NCBI GenBank assembly: GCA_039931555.1
Contig: JBDTRP010000167.1
Span: 8,808-72,807 of the forward strand
Direction of reading: 5' to 3'
DNA length: 64,000 bases
Source: JAENVT01 sp039931555
Lineage (GTDB): Bacteria > Actinomycetota > Acidimicrobiia > Acidimicrobiales > Ilumatobacteraceae
Part shown: one piece after another, positions 1 through 11,910 of the stretch
How the letters are laid out: each line of letters opens with the position of its first letter
Position numbering within the stretch: position 1 is the stretch's first letter
Position numbers and translations under genes: made by a program
The notes under the pieces: generated by a model
What the model was told of the DNA's origin: nothing
Databases searched by the model: none
What the model saw: only the letters and a program-made list of their open reading frames with translations

Positions 1-957
<957 letters not shown>

Positions 958-1060
958 GGAAGGTTCCTCCACAGGTAGAACAGGCACGGGATGTGCGAGG
1001 TTGTAGTTCGGGCCGGTGCCAGCTGGCAACGTTCAATTCAGCCCGTGGGGTGCAAACAGT
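958..1060 (-). promoter_or_regulatory. Possible structured leader of ahcY
   Basis: The 103 bases before ahcY contain a 12-base perfect palindrome TGCCAGCTGGCA (1017-1028). Around it are complementary arms, CACGGG at 985-990 and CCCGTG at 1042-1047, which could close an outer stem. ahcY is often controlled by SAH or SAM riboswitches in bacteria, but I could not match the conserved core of any known class here. A terminator for the upstream secreted-protein gene is equally possible. Confidence 0.25.
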
Positions 1061-2497
1061 CTAGGCGGCGAGAACGACGGCAGACGCGTCGAAGATGTAG
1101 TGCTCGTAGCCGGCGAGGTTGTACATCCGTACCGTCGCGTCTGTGCCGTACTTCAAGATCGCCATGTTGGGGATCGGTGTAGGGCCTTCGACCGAGTTGA
1201 GGTTCGACGACAGTGGCCGAGCGGCGCTGGCCGGGTACGCGGTGAGGAACGACCGCACGAACGCCGAGGCGTACTGCCGGGTCAGTGATGCCGAGGTCAG
1301 GTTGCCGATCACGGCGAGCTGATTCCCCACGGCGTCGGGGCCGATGGCAACGGAGCTGGCGAACGAAGCGAAGCTCCAGTCCTCGGCCTGACCAGGCCCG
1401 AGTGCGACGCCGCCGAACTGCGGGTCGCGGGTGTCGAAGGTGCGGTACGGCGACGACAACGGCACGACTCGCCCCTCGCGGCTCGTCTCCAAGGCGCCGG
1501 TCTGCATGAAGCCGACCACGTCGGCCACGACATCGGTCAAACCGGCGTTGTTGAAGATGCGCACGTTCCCGTCGGTGCCGACCGGCACGAACACCAAGTT
1601 GGCCTTGATCGCGTTCGGCGCCAGGTTGAGGTTGGAGGTCGTTGGTGCCTGCCCGCCCAGATCGTCAGGGAAGACCGACAGGTGTGTGGCGGTGTTGCCG
1701 GTGATGCCGACCACGTTCAGCAAAACGCCCGTGACGTTGGCGAGGTTGGGCACGACAGCGGTGACCGGCGGATTGACGCCATTGACACCGCGCACTTGCA
1801 GGGCGATCGTCTGACCGGCGCTGAGCGGACCAACCGCGGCCGAGGGGCGGCCGGTGCCGTCGCGCGTATCGAGCACCCGCGACGGTGTCGTGGGGATCAA
1901 CCGGGCACCGGGATCGGTGGCACCGGCGGGCACGTAGGCACTGGTCGAGAACCAGCCGAACACGTCGACGATCACGTTGGCGGTGCTGCTCTGGCCGAAC
2001 AGACCGATCGTCAGGTCGCCGTCGAGACCCGGGCGCACGATCGAAGCGTTCGGCACCGTGTCGCCCGGCCCGAAGTTGATGATCGAGGTGCGGACTGCCG
2101 GGCGGGCACCCTTGCCGTAGGCCTCGAGGTAGCCCCCGGCGCCGGCATCGGTGACGGTGATGTTGACCACCACAGCGAGCACGTCGGCAGTGGCCGCGGG
2201 AACGCCACCGAGTCCCAGCAGATCGATGTCGAACACAGCCGGGTCCGGTGCGCCGAGCCGCTTGGCGCCAAGCGGTTGCACATCGTGGTTCGACAAGGCG
2301 CCCAGACGAGAGTCGAAGATGCGCGCCGGCGTCAGCGGATGGAACTCGCCACCCCCACAGAGTGTGCAGGTCGCGGCCTGGACGGTACTCACCAGGTGCG
2401 AAGCGGTGGGGATGATGACGATCGCACCGACGAGCCCGAGGACTGCCGCCAACCGCGCGATGTGACGCCCTGACTTCATGGTGTGAGCGTACCCCAC
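1061..2497 (-). CDS. Secreted protein with three PxRxxDTR-type repeats
   Basis: Exported protein of 478 aa and unknown function. A signal peptide-like N-terminus (basic MKSGRHIARLAA, then a hydrophobic run ending near VSTVQA) precedes three diverged repeats of roughly 130-150 residues. Each repeat opens with a related motif: LTPARIFDSR, TTPSRVLDTRDGTG and SSPYRTFDTRDPQFGG. Each continues with beta-rich sequence such as NVIVDVFGWFS and DVVADVVGFMQTG. Such repeats are frequent in secreted actinobacterial proteins and may form beta domains at the cell surface. The GTG at 2497 has a good GGAGG seven bases upstream and is preferred over the ATG at 2479, which lacks one. It lies between trm112-like and ahcY genes. 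Function cannot be given. Confidence 0.8.
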   Translation of the reverse strand: MGYAHTMKSGRHIARLAAVLGLVGAIVIIPTASHLVSTVQAATCTLCGGGEFHPLTPARIFDSRLGALSNHDVQPLGAKRLGAPDPAVFDIDLLGLGGVPAATADVLAVVVNITVTDAGAGGYLEAYGKGARPAVRTSIINFGPGDTVPNASIVRPGLDGDLTIGLFGQSSTANVIVDVFGWFSTSAYVPAGATDPGARLIPTTPSRVLDTRDGTGRPSAAVGPLSAGQTIALQVRGVNGVNPPVTAVVPNLANVTGVLLNVVGITGNTATHLSVFPDDLGGQAPTTSNLNLAPNAIKANLVFVPVGTDGNVRIFNNAGLTDVVADVVGFMQTGALETSREGRVVPLSSPYRTFDTRDPQFGGVALGPGQAEDWSFASFASSVAIGPDAVGNQLAVIGNLTSASLTRQYASAFVRSFLTAYPASAARPLSSNLNSVEGPTPIPNMAILKYGTDATVRMYNLAGYEHYIFDASAVVLAA

Positions 2498-2537
2498 GGT
2501 GCCTCCAAATCGGTGTGCGGGCAGCCCGACGCCCTGG

Positions 2538-2780
2538 TCACGCTGCGAATGTCGGGGCCAGACCTTCGCTGCTCACGCGGGTCATGATCGCCGCGTGTTC
2601 GGCGTCGTCGACGGCGACCGCCTCGTCGATCAGCATCACCGGGATGCCGTCGCGGATGACGTACTTACGGTGCAGACGAGGGTTGTACAGACCGTCGCTG
2701 TCGCCGAGGTAGTACAAGGGGCCTTTGTCCTGCGGGCAGGCCAGAACAGCTAGGAGTCGGGGGTCGAGCGCCATCGTCAT
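2538..2780 (-). CDS. Trm112-like small zinc-ribbon protein
   Basis: Protein of about 80 aa with the Trm112/YcaR signature: MALDPRLLAVLACPQDKGPL, then LYNPRLHRKYVIRDGIPVMLI. Eukaryotic Trm112 activates methyltransferases; the bacterial role is less clear. Only one Cys of the usual CP..C pair is seen in the first knuckle, and no second CxxC is evident, so zinc binding may be lost. The start is uncertain: ATG at 2780 or 2774, or a GTG at 2792 overlapping the phosphomannomutase stop (GTGA). It lies directly downstream of that gene, and such small proteins commonly accompany manB in actinobacteria. Confidence 0.8.
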   Translation of the reverse strand: MTMALDPRLLAVLACPQDKGPLYYLGDSDGLYNPRLHRKYVIRDGIPVMLIDEAVAVDDAEHAAIMTRVSSEGLAPTFAA

Positions 2781-2788
2781 CGATTCTG

Positions 2789-4159
2789 TCACACGCTCGT
2801 CACAAGAGCCAGAACCTCGGCCACGCGTTGGTCGCAGTCGTCCCGAGTTGTTGCTTCGAGGTTGAGCCGCAGCAACGGCTCGGTGTTGGACGGACGCAGG
2901 TTGAACCACCACGACCCGCAGTCGACGGTGAGGCCGTCGAGACGATCCTGTTGGTCGGTGCTGAACTCGGCGGCGACACGGGTCATGACCGCCGCAGGGT
3001 CGTGGACCTGGGTGTTGATCTCGCCGCTCGACGAATAGCGCTCGAACGGCTTGCGCACGACAGACAGCACCGTGTCGGCGCGGCTGATCTCGGCGAGGAC
3101 GAGCACCGACGCGATGAGGCCGGAGTCTGCACCGAAGTTGTCGCGGAAGTAGTAGTGCGCCGAGTGCTCGCCGCCGAACACCGCGTCGGTCTCGGCCATG
3201 ATCTCCTTGATGAACGAGTGGCCGACCTTGGTGCGCATCGGCACACCCCCGTTCTCACGGATCACCTCTGGCACGGCTTTGGAGCAGATCAGGTTGTGCA
3301 GGACCGTGGCGCCCGGATGCGTGCGCAGTATCGCCGCGGCGAGGAGTGCTGTTGTCGTCGATCCGCTGAGTCCGCGCCCGGTCTCGTCGACCACGAACAC
3401 GCGGTCGGCGTCACCGTCGAACGCCAGGCCCACGTCGAAGCCGCCGGCGACGACTCGTGCTTGCAGGTCTCGCTGGTTGGCTGGCTGCAACGGGTCGGCC
3501 GGGTGGTTGGGAAAGGTCCCGTCGAGCTCGCCGTACATGACTTCCAGCGTGATCTTGGGCAGGCGCTCGAACACAGCGGGCACCACGAGGCCGCCCATGC
3601 CGTTGGCCGTGTCGGCGACGACGCGGAGCGGATGCATCGCGGTCGTGTCGATGAACGACACCACGTGATCGGCGAACGCGCTGAGCAGGGTGCGACTGGT
3701 CGATGACCCGGGTCGCGTCGCAGATTCCGGGGTGCGGCCGGCGAGCACGTCGGCCGCCATCGACTTGATCTCCGCCAGACCCGTGTCTTGTCCAACGGCG
3801 CGGGCGCCGCCGAGGCAGAACTTCACTCCGTTGTACTGGGCGGGGTTGTGCGAGGCGGTGAACATCGCCCCGGGCGCATCGAGCGTGCCGGCCGCGAAGT
3901 AGACGAGGTCGGTCGAGGCCAGCCCAAGGTCGATCACATCGACGCCTTGCTCGAGCACACCCCGCACGAAGGCGTCGACGAGCTCGGGGCCCGATGGGCG
4001 CATATCGCGACCGACCAGCACTCGAGGAGCCTTGGCGAATCGGGCAAAACCGACACCGAGTGCGTAGGCGACATCGGTGTTGAGCTGGTCGGGGACGGTG
4101 CCACGCACATCGTACGCTTTGACGATGGCGTCGAGCACCAGGGGGTCGGTCGAGGACAT
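2789..4159 (-). CDS. manB: Phosphomannomutase/phosphoglucomutase
   Basis: Alpha-D-phosphohexomutase, 456 aa, interconverting mannose-6-P and mannose-1-P (possibly glucose phosphates too) and feeding GDP-mannose synthesis. All four family signatures are visible: the catalytic phosphoserine loop TASHNPAQYNG, the metal-binding loop FDGDADRVFVVDE, the sugar-binding loop GGEHSAHYYF and the phosphate-binding RPSNTEPLLRL near the C-terminus. The ATG at 4159 starts 5 bases after the stop of the large membrane protein, so the genes are probably co-transcribed. It probably supplies the mannose-1-phosphate guanylyltransferase-like enzyme at 21-22 kb. Confidence 0.95.
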   Translation of the reverse strand: MSSTDPLVLDAIVKAYDVRGTVPDQLNTDVAYALGVGFARFAKAPRVLVGRDMRPSGPELVDAFVRGVLEQGVDVIDLGLASTDLVYFAAGTLDAPGAMFTASHNPAQYNGVKFCLGGARAVGQDTGLAEIKSMAADVLAGRTPESATRPGSSTSRTLLSAFADHVVSFIDTTAMHPLRVVADTANGMGGLVVPAVFERLPKITLEVMYGELDGTFPNHPADPLQPANQRDLQARVVAGGFDVGLAFDGDADRVFVVDETGRGLSGSTTTALLAAAILRTHPGATVLHNLICSKAVPEVIRENGGVPMRTKVGHSFIKEIMAETDAVFGGEHSAHYYFRDNFGADSGLIASVLVLAEISRADTVLSVVRKPFERYSSSGEINTQVHDPAAVMTRVAAEFSTDQQDRLDGLTVDCGSWWFNLRPSNTEPLLRLNLEATTRDDCDQRVAEVLALVTSV

Positions 4160-4164
4160 GGGGC

Positions 4165-6870
4165 CTAGACGTTAGCGTCGGGCGGACGCGTGTCGGCCGG
4201 GGGCTGGGTCGGCGACGCCCAGACCAGGGCTTCTCCATCGAGATCGGATTCGAGCGGATCGTCCGGGTCGCCACGCCACAACTGCGATGGCGTCGGGTCG
4301 ATCAACATCGTGTCGTCGGGGGCCTCCCACTCGTCCCATTGGAACTCGTCGGGATCCGATTCGCTCCCGAACGGGTGCGTGTTGGCATGGCGAACGTCGC
4401 CGCGAATTCTCATGAAGATCAGCAGACCGATACCGAAGAAGGTCAGCAGATACGCGAGGTAGTCGAGGTTCGACCGCTCGTACGTGAGGTGCACGTTGGT
4501 CGACGTGGGCACCACGACCATCAGGTTGGGGGCAATGCGGTACGGACCCGCCGCGCCGCTGGCATGCCAGTTCGGGAAGTAGCTGATCCTGACCAGCACC
4601 GGCACACCGACCTGGTCGACGGTGAAACGGAGGTCCTGATCGCCGAGCTGCACGTTGCTGACCTTCACCACAGGAAGCTGCTTCTCGACGATCGGCTCGG
4701 CCGGTTGGACGATGTCGATCTTGCGACCCGACGCACCCGGCGCCAGCCCGTCGCTGCGCGTCGCGTCAACCTGCACGTCGATGCGTTGCCACTCCGCTGG
4801 GCCGTTGTCGGCAGGGATGGCCGCCCACTCGTCGCGATGTTGGAACCAGCTCATCCCCATCTCGAGATTGCGCTCGCGCTGGTCGCCGTCGCGATGGTTG
4901 ACGACGACGGGTTGCACGGTCAGGGGCACAACGAGATCGCTGTCGACGACCTGGTAGATGTTCCACGGCCCGACCGAGGCCAGCTCGGTCAGCTCGGGTC
5001 GCTTCTCGGCCTGCGACTTGGCCTTCTCGGTGAAGACCATCAGGTACTTGACGCCCAGCGTCTGCAGGTACGGCACACCTTTGGAGTCGTCGTTGTTGTC
5101 GTAGCGCAACTCGCGCACCGGGTTCGAGCTGTTGCTGCTGATCGCCGCTGCCGTCACGAAGTGGTACGGCGTCGTGCCGCTGGCCTCGAAGAACAGTCCC
5201 TCCATGCTGGCGATGCACCCATCGGTCCAGTGCGGGAGCAGCATCAGGGCCATCGTGGTGCCGTACTGGCCGTTGTCGCCGTTGTTCTCCCACATCGCTC
5301 GCCCGCAGCCGTGTTGGCTGTCGGTGCCGAGTGCCTTCATCTGATCGATCAGCGCCTTGTACTCGCCGTACGCGTCACGGCCTTCATACCCCATGAAGTT
5401 GTACCGCGTCCAGCCATCGCTCTGCGCGTCCTTGGCCGTCGGTGAAAGCGTGATCGGATTCCAATCGCCGATGCCCCACGCATACACCGACTTGCCGTGC
5501 TGGGTGATCGTGCGACCACCTGGCACCTGCTGGAACAAGAACAGTTCCATGACCAACACGACCACGCTGACGACGCCGGCGGTCGCCAGACCGACCTTCC
5601 ACATGCTGGCGCGTGTGCGCCGCGCCCGGCTGCCGCGCACGATGACCTCGACCAGCTCCACGATGCCGACCATCATCAGCATCAACCGCAGCAGGTAGAG
5701 GAACGGCAGCAAGCGAGGGTTCCACAACAACCCGATGACGGGCAGCGAGTTCTTGGCCAGGAACACGAACGCGGTCAGGGCCAGGCAGCAGATCCCCAAC
5801 CACGCTCCCGCCAGGTGACGCCGGACCACCGACGCGATGAAACCGAAGATCGCCAAGCCGGTGACGACGATGTCGAGAAAGGTCGTCCACGGGAAGAACA
5901 TGTCCCAGTAGGAATCGGAGACCCCGTCTGGCCGGCCGTGGTACTTCATGTCGGTCATGTACGCGTGGTTGGCAAGGAAGGGCACCACCCAGAACGCGCT
6001 GAGCAGCACCGCCCCGGTGAGCACCGTGAACCCGTAGATGAACCTGGTGCGGTCCATCCAGACCGCCCACAGCAGCACGGCGCCGAGCACCACGAAGATC
6101 AGCACGATGCCGTGGCACAACATGGCAAGGGCGATCAAGATGGCAGCCCAGCTCCGGAACCTGCCGGTCTCCATTCCCCGTGCGAACACACCGAGGCCGA
6201 GGATGGCGAACGAGAGCGCGATCGAGAACGAGAACTCGCCGGCCATCGTGCTCTTGATGTTGCCGCCGTAGATCGAGAAGCTCTCGTCGAACAAGAAGAT
6301 GGTCGCCGCCAGCGCCATCAGTTCGGGCATGGGGTACCGGAAGCGGGCGAGACGACCGAACGCCCAGCAGCACACCGGCAACGTGACCAGGCCGAGGATG
6401 GCCACCAGCTTGAACGCGATCCCGTACGGGAACACCACGTTCAGCGCCACGATCATCAACGCGGGCACGACCATGTAGAAGCGGTACAAGGGGAAGCCGT
6501 CGTACCAGTAGTTGCTCCACCCACTGAGCTGCCAATGCGGCAGCAGGTGATCACGGAGATAGGCCGGTGCCATGACGTGCGCGCCCATGTCTCCACCGGT
6601 CGGTGTGTTGTTCTCGAACACCAAGTTGAGGTGCACGACCTTCAACACCGAAAAGGTCGAGCCCCCCACGACGAGCAGTGCCGTGAGGTACCGGGCAATC
6701 CGCTCGTTGGTCCACGGCGCGTCGAGCCAGTACCGCGGTCGGCGCACGATGCGCGACACGATCCGGTCGAGCAACGGGCGCTTGGGCAGCGCGAGTGGCG
6801 TCGGCGTCGGCGGCAGGGTCTCTTCGGCGACGATCGGGTCATCGATCAGCTCGGTCATGTCGGCCGCCAT
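4165..6870 (-). CDS. Large multi-pass membrane protein, GT-C-like
   Basis: Integral membrane protein of 901 aa. An N-terminal cytoplasmic stretch is followed by about 12 hydrophobic segments. The first extracytoplasmic loop carries TPTGGDMGAHVMAPAYL, an acidic loop of the type seen in lipid-linked GT-C glycosyltransferases. After the last cluster of membrane segments comes a 300-residue extracytoplasmic domain, a final membrane span (LDYLAYLLTFFGIGLLIFM) and an acidic Pro/Asp-rich tail. Location beside phosphomannomutase suggests glycan or glycolipid assembly, but the substrate is unknown. The ATG at 6870 is chosen because GGAG lies about 10 bases upstream; the open frame continues further only as a shadow of the CPBP gene. 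Confidence 0.75.
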   Translation of the reverse strand: MAADMTELIDDPIVAEETLPPTPTPLALPKRPLLDRIVSRIVRRPRYWLDAPWTNERIARYLTALLVVGGSTFSVLKVVHLNLVFENNTPTGGDMGAHVMAPAYLRDHLLPHWQLSGWSNYWYDGFPLYRFYMVVPALMIVALNVVFPYGIAFKLVAILGLVTLPVCCWAFGRLARFRYPMPELMALAATIFLFDESFSIYGGNIKSTMAGEFSFSIALSFAILGLGVFARGMETGRFRSWAAILIALAMLCHGIVLIFVVLGAVLLWAVWMDRTRFIYGFTVLTGAVLLSAFWVVPFLANHAYMTDMKYHGRPDGVSDSYWDMFFPWTTFLDIVVTGLAIFGFIASVVRRHLAGAWLGICCLALTAFVFLAKNSLPVIGLLWNPRLLPFLYLLRLMLMMVGIVELVEVIVRGSRARRTRASMWKVGLATAGVVSVVVLVMELFLFQQVPGGRTITQHGKSVYAWGIGDWNPITLSPTAKDAQSDGWTRYNFMGYEGRDAYGEYKALIDQMKALGTDSQHGCGRAMWENNGDNGQYGTTMALMLLPHWTDGCIASMEGLFFEASGTTPYHFVTAAAISSNSSNPVRELRYDNNDDSKGVPYLQTLGVKYLMVFTEKAKSQAEKRPELTELASVGPWNIYQVVDSDLVVPLTVQPVVVNHRDGDQRERNLEMGMSWFQHRDEWAAIPADNGPAEWQRIDVQVDATRSDGLAPGASGRKIDIVQPAEPIVEKQLPVVKVSNVQLGDQDLRFTVDQVGVPVLVRISYFPNWHASGAAGPYRIAPNLMVVVPTSTNVHLTYERSNLDYLAYLLTFFGIGLLIFMRIRGDVRHANTHPFGSESDPDEFQWDEWEAPDDTMLIDPTPSQLWRGDPDDPLESDLDGEALVWASPTQPPADTRPPDANV

Positions 6871-6899
6871 TGTTTCACTCCGCAACCGATCATGCAGTG

Positions 6900-7658
6900 T
6901 CACCCCGCGGTCCATGACCAGGCCACCAGCAGCAGCCCGGTGGCGTTGAAGGCCACGTGTGCAGCAATGCCCATGCCGAGCCGACCGGTGCGCAGCGTGC
7001 ACGTCCCGAGAATGAGGCCGAACACGAACAGGCCGGGGAGCTCGACCCACCGGAAGTGGATGAGGGCGAAGAACGCAGCAACGACCACCACGGCCACGGC
7101 ATCGTTGAGGCGACGCACTGCCGCTCCCTGCAGCAGCCCTCGGTACATCAACTCCTCGACGAACGGTGCGCCGATCACGACCACGACGACGAGGCCGACG
7201 AGCCAGCCGCCGTGGGCCCGGTCGTACAGGTCGCGAGCATTGCGTTCCACCCGCGAGCGGCTGAACGTCTGCGGCCAGCCGCGCTCGAGCGGCCAGTACA
7301 CCAACCGCAGCACAACGAGTTGCGACAACACCCCGATCGGAACGCCGATGAGGTCGACGACCGTGAACCGCAACCCGTACTGGTCGGCGAACTGACCGCG
7401 GCCGCGTCGGACTCGACCGGAGCGGTTGCTGAGCAACCACAGTCCCGCCAGCATCGGCGCCCACAGCCCGGCCGCCAGCACCATGGTGACCCACACCGGC
7501 GCGTCGGTCGCCGACTGGTAGCCCGTCGCCGAGACGACGGTTGCGCCGACCACGTTCCCGACGATCCACGTGATGAGCCAGACAGCAGCGGCCTGGCCGA
7601 GATCGATGCCCGTCTGGTCGGGATCCACTCGCGTCGGGGAGACCTGGGCGCCGGGCAT
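6900..7658 (-). CDS. CPBP family intramembrane glutamic endopeptidase
   Basis: Membrane protease of the CAAX-protease/bacteriocin-processing (Rce1-like) family, 252 aa, with about seven hydrophobic segments. The conserved motifs are present in order: EELMYRGLL (EExxxR), FFALIHF (FxxxH) and HVAFNATG (HxxxN), all within the C-terminal third, as expected for the Abi domain. The ATG at 7658 gives MPGAQVSPTR; upstream sequence in the same frame overlaps DUF3499 and is not credible protein. It lies 37 bases after the DUF3499 stop and 29 bases before the large membrane protein, consistent with an operon. Substrate unknown. Confidence 0.88.
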   Translation of the reverse strand: MPGAQVSPTRVDPDQTGIDLGQAAAVWLITWIVGNVVGATVVSATGYQSATDAPVWVTMVLAAGLWAPMLAGLWLLSNRSGRVRRGRGQFADQYGLRFTVVDLIGVPIGVLSQLVVLRLVYWPLERGWPQTFSRSRVERNARDLYDRAHGGWLVGLVVVVVIGAPFVEELMYRGLLQGAAVRRLNDAVAVVVVAAFFALIHFRWVELPGLFVFGLILGTCTLRTGRLGMGIAAHVAFNATGLLLVAWSWTAG

Positions 7659-7695
7659 GAGCCGACAGATTATCGGCGCACCAGACGCGACGGGT

Positions 7696-7932
7696 TCAGC
7701 CGGCGAGTCGAGACGTCGCCGAAAAAACCAAGACCCGCCTGCTGCGTCGGTCTTCCAGCCTCCAACCGTTCGGCACTGACAGTCGTGCTGTGTGGCGCTC
7801 GCACAGGTCGTAGTCGTGGGGCTCGCGACTAGGTGTGAGATCGTCGAGCCAGACGATCGCCCGGCCGTATTGGTACGAGAGGGTCGACGACGCGGCCTGC
7901 GCACACCCCGATCGCGAACATTGCCGATTCAT
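7696..7932 (-). CDS. DUF3499 family small Cys-rich protein
   Basis: Protein of 78 aa matching the actinobacterial DUF3499 family: CSRSGCAQAASSTLSYQY, then PHDYDLCERHTARLSVPNGW. The CxxxxC knuckle and the later CxxH motif (CERH) look like a small zinc-binding fold. In many actinobacteria this gene sits beside phosphomannomutase and related cell-envelope genes, which is also the case here. The function is not known. It diverges from ftsH, with 87 bases between the starts. Confidence 0.88.
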   Translation of the reverse strand: MNRQCSRSGCAQAASSTLSYQYGRAIVWLDDLTPSREPHDYDLCERHTARLSVPNGWRLEDRRSRRVLVFSATSRLAG

Positions 7933-8019
7933 ACGGTCAAATTACGCGCCGCCTCCAGCCGTGTGGTGGATGCGTTCCCCCGCAGAACCAATTGCCCCGA
8001 AGACCCGTAGCATATCGAC

Positions 8020-10007
<1,988 letters not shown>

Positions 10008-10011
<4 letters not shown>

Positions 10012-10466
10012 AGGTCCGGCTGCCGACCGAGTTCCGGCTCCGGGCTCGAACCCGGGTGTCGCGCTTCGGCGACGGCGGCCCACAGATCGGTCGCAGTGAT
10101 TGGGCCGACGAAGTTGGCCCGCACCACGCCCGACTGATCGGCGACGACGACGATCGGTACTGCTTCGACGTGGTACTTGCGGTGCAGCGCAGCCGACGTG
10201 GAGTATTCGACTTCGGCAACATCGACCTCCGCGCTCGCCAGCACCTTGGCCTTGCGCACGACATCGGAACACGCGCCACAGGTCGCCGACGAGAACACGG
10301 CAACGAGCCACGGAGCGTGTGCATCGGCGAAGTCGGCCCGGTCGATCTGGGCGGGCGCCGAGAACACCGGCTGGGTCGGGGCGTCGACAACCGTTCTGCG
10401 GCGCAGCACCGCGCCAACGGCCAGTGCGACGATGAGCACTCCCGCGGCGATCACGACCTGCGTCAT
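10008..10466 (-). CDS. Membrane-anchored thioredoxin-like protein
   Basis: Protein of 152 aa: an N-terminal membrane anchor (VVIAAGVLIVALAVGAVL) followed by a thioredoxin fold with active-site SSATCGACSD (CxxC = CGAC) and the cis-Pro region VEAVPIVVVADQSG. It is probably an extracytoplasmic or membrane-facing disulfide oxidoreductase; its direction of action is unknown. The ATG at 10466 is chosen because upstream in-frame sequence overlaps the end of the DUF5719 gene. The stop overlaps that of ftsH (CTAG at 10008-10011). It lies downstream of DUF5719 on the same strand with only 4 bases between. Confidence 0.82.
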
Positions 10467-10470
10467 GCCG

Positions 10471-11910
10471 TCAGCCTGGCAGAGCGAACGAGCCGGACCG
10501 ACCTCGCAGGCCGGGATCGCGTGGCAGCAACCGCTCGACGAAGATCCGCTGCGTCGACTCGACGACCAGCGGATGACCGAGCGCGGTGGCATCGGACACC
10601 CCGATCGTGATCACGCCGCCCGCCGGAAGCTCGATCGCCTCCATGCCCGGGACCGGTACCTCACCACCGGCGCCCAGCGTCTTGACGGTGACGCTGCCGG
10701 GTGAACCCGTTGCGTTGAGCACGACCAACACGTCGGGAACGGCCAACGAGGTGCCGATGGCCATGCTCCAACGTGTCGAGGCGAACGAGGGTGGAGATCC
10801 CATGACGACCGTCGTCGCCACGGTGTCGCCGGTCTGGCGCGTGATCGCCCGCTCGACCAGGATCGATCCGGTCGTCTCGGTGGAGAACACTGCGCCGTGC
10901 CTGCCGCTAGGAACACCGACATCGTCGGCGATCAATGACACGACGTTGCCCGCCGGCACCGTCAGCGGTTCGGGGTTGACGAACCCCGAGGCCGGGTCGA
11001 GGCCGAGGAACGCAACGTTGACGACCGCCTCGGTGTTGGAGCCGTTGTAGATGCTGTACCGCTCGATGACGTTCGGAGCCACCTCGCCGTCGGCGAAGTA
11101 GAACTGGTCGCCGAGCGACGGAGCGCCAAGGGTCATGGTGAAGCCGGCCCGGCCGACCGATGCCAGGTATTCCTGAGCTCGCCCGACCACGACCCGGCCC
11201 CGAGTACTGGTCACGGTGATTGCCAGCACCAACTCGCGCTTGGCCAGGAGGTCCTGGCTGATGACGAGCACCGAGTCGGCACGCACTTGCAAGCTCTGGA
11301 GGATGGCCGGCTGGCGGCTCTCGGTGCTCGTGGCTTCTCTGATGCTGACGATCGCGTCGGAGGGGAACGGGTTGGTGATGACCAACTGCTCCTTACTGCC
11401 CTCGACGGTGTAACCGTCGGCGAAGTACCACGTCGACGACGTCGAGTTGGAGCACGGCGAGACGGCACTGCCCGATGCACTGTCGGCGCGTTGCTCGACG
11501 TATCCCCCACCTCCGTAGATCTCGACCATTGCCGAGGCGAACGAGCCCTGCGTCTGCAACTGACCGAGGTCGAACTCCTTGGTGGAACGTGCCGGCACCT
11601 CGAACGGCACCTCGGCTGCGGCAACCCCCAAGGCGTCGGTGAAAGCAGTCAGCTTGCCGGTCAGGGCGACTTCTGACGGGTTGGCGACGATGGCGATGCC
11701 GCCCAACTGCGGCCCGCCGATGGGGACACCGGCACAGAACCACGCTGAGGTGACGAAGTCGCCCTTCGGGACGAACGGCATGGTCGCACTGCCCAGTCGC
11801 GAGAACTGGGCGGGCGCGCTGTGGATCGGCCGCGAACGTTGTAGCGCGATCACGCCGACGATCGTGGCCAGCACCATCACGCCGGCGACGAACCGGCGGG
11901 CTGCCATCAT
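10471..11910 (-). CDS. DUF5719 family secreted/anchored protein
   Basis: Protein of 479 aa with an N-terminal signal anchor (RFVAGVMVLATIVGVIAL) and a long beta-rich extracytoplasmic part. Two related motifs, STWYFADGYT and DQFYFADGEV, mark repeated modules, as does the paired VITNPFPSDA / YSIYNGSNTE pattern. This matches the actinobacterial DUF5719 family, which usually follows a very large GT2/membrane protein gene, exactly as here. The start ATG (11910) overlaps the upstream stop as ATGA, indicating translational coupling. It is probably a partner in envelope glycan assembly; the biochemical role is unknown. Confidence 0.82.
   Translation of the reverse strand: MMAARRFVAGVMVLATIVGVIALQRSRPIHSAPAQFSRLGSATMPFVPKGDFVTSAWFCAGVPIGGPQLGGIAIVANPSEVALTGKLTAFTDALGVAAAEVPFEVPARSTKEFDLGQLQTQGSFASAMVEIYGGGGYVEQRADSASGSAVSPCSNSTSSTWYFADGYTVEGSKEQLVITNPFPSDAIVSIREATSTESRQPAILQSLQVRADSVLVISQDLLAKRELVLAITVTSTRGRVVVGRAQEYLASVGRAGFTMTLGAPSLGDQFYFADGEVAPNVIERYSIYNGSNTEAVVNVAFLGLDPASGFVNPEPLTVPAGNVVSLIADDVGVPSGRHGAVFSTETTGSILVERAITRQTGDTVATTVVMGSPPSFASTRWSMAIGTSLAVPDVLVVLNATGSPGSVTVKTLGAGGEVPVPGMEAIELPAGGVITIGVSDATALGHPLVVESTQRIFVERLLPRDPGLRGRSGSFALPG

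Noticed and set aside
5497..7395. Long plus-strand open frame of 632 codons opposite the membrane protein
   Set aside because: Composition (His, Asp, Gln, Arg-rich, no hydrophobic core) is that of an antisense shadow in high-GC DNA.
6900..7569. N-terminal extension of the large membrane protein (open frame to 7569)
   Set aside because: The extension is Arg/Pro/Gly-rich, antisense-like composition on top of the CPBP gene; a good ribosome site supports the ATG at 6870.
10035..10065. GGGCTCGAACCCGGG resembling a tRNA T-arm
   Set aside because: It falls within the thioredoxin-like gene and there is no matching cloverleaf on either strand.
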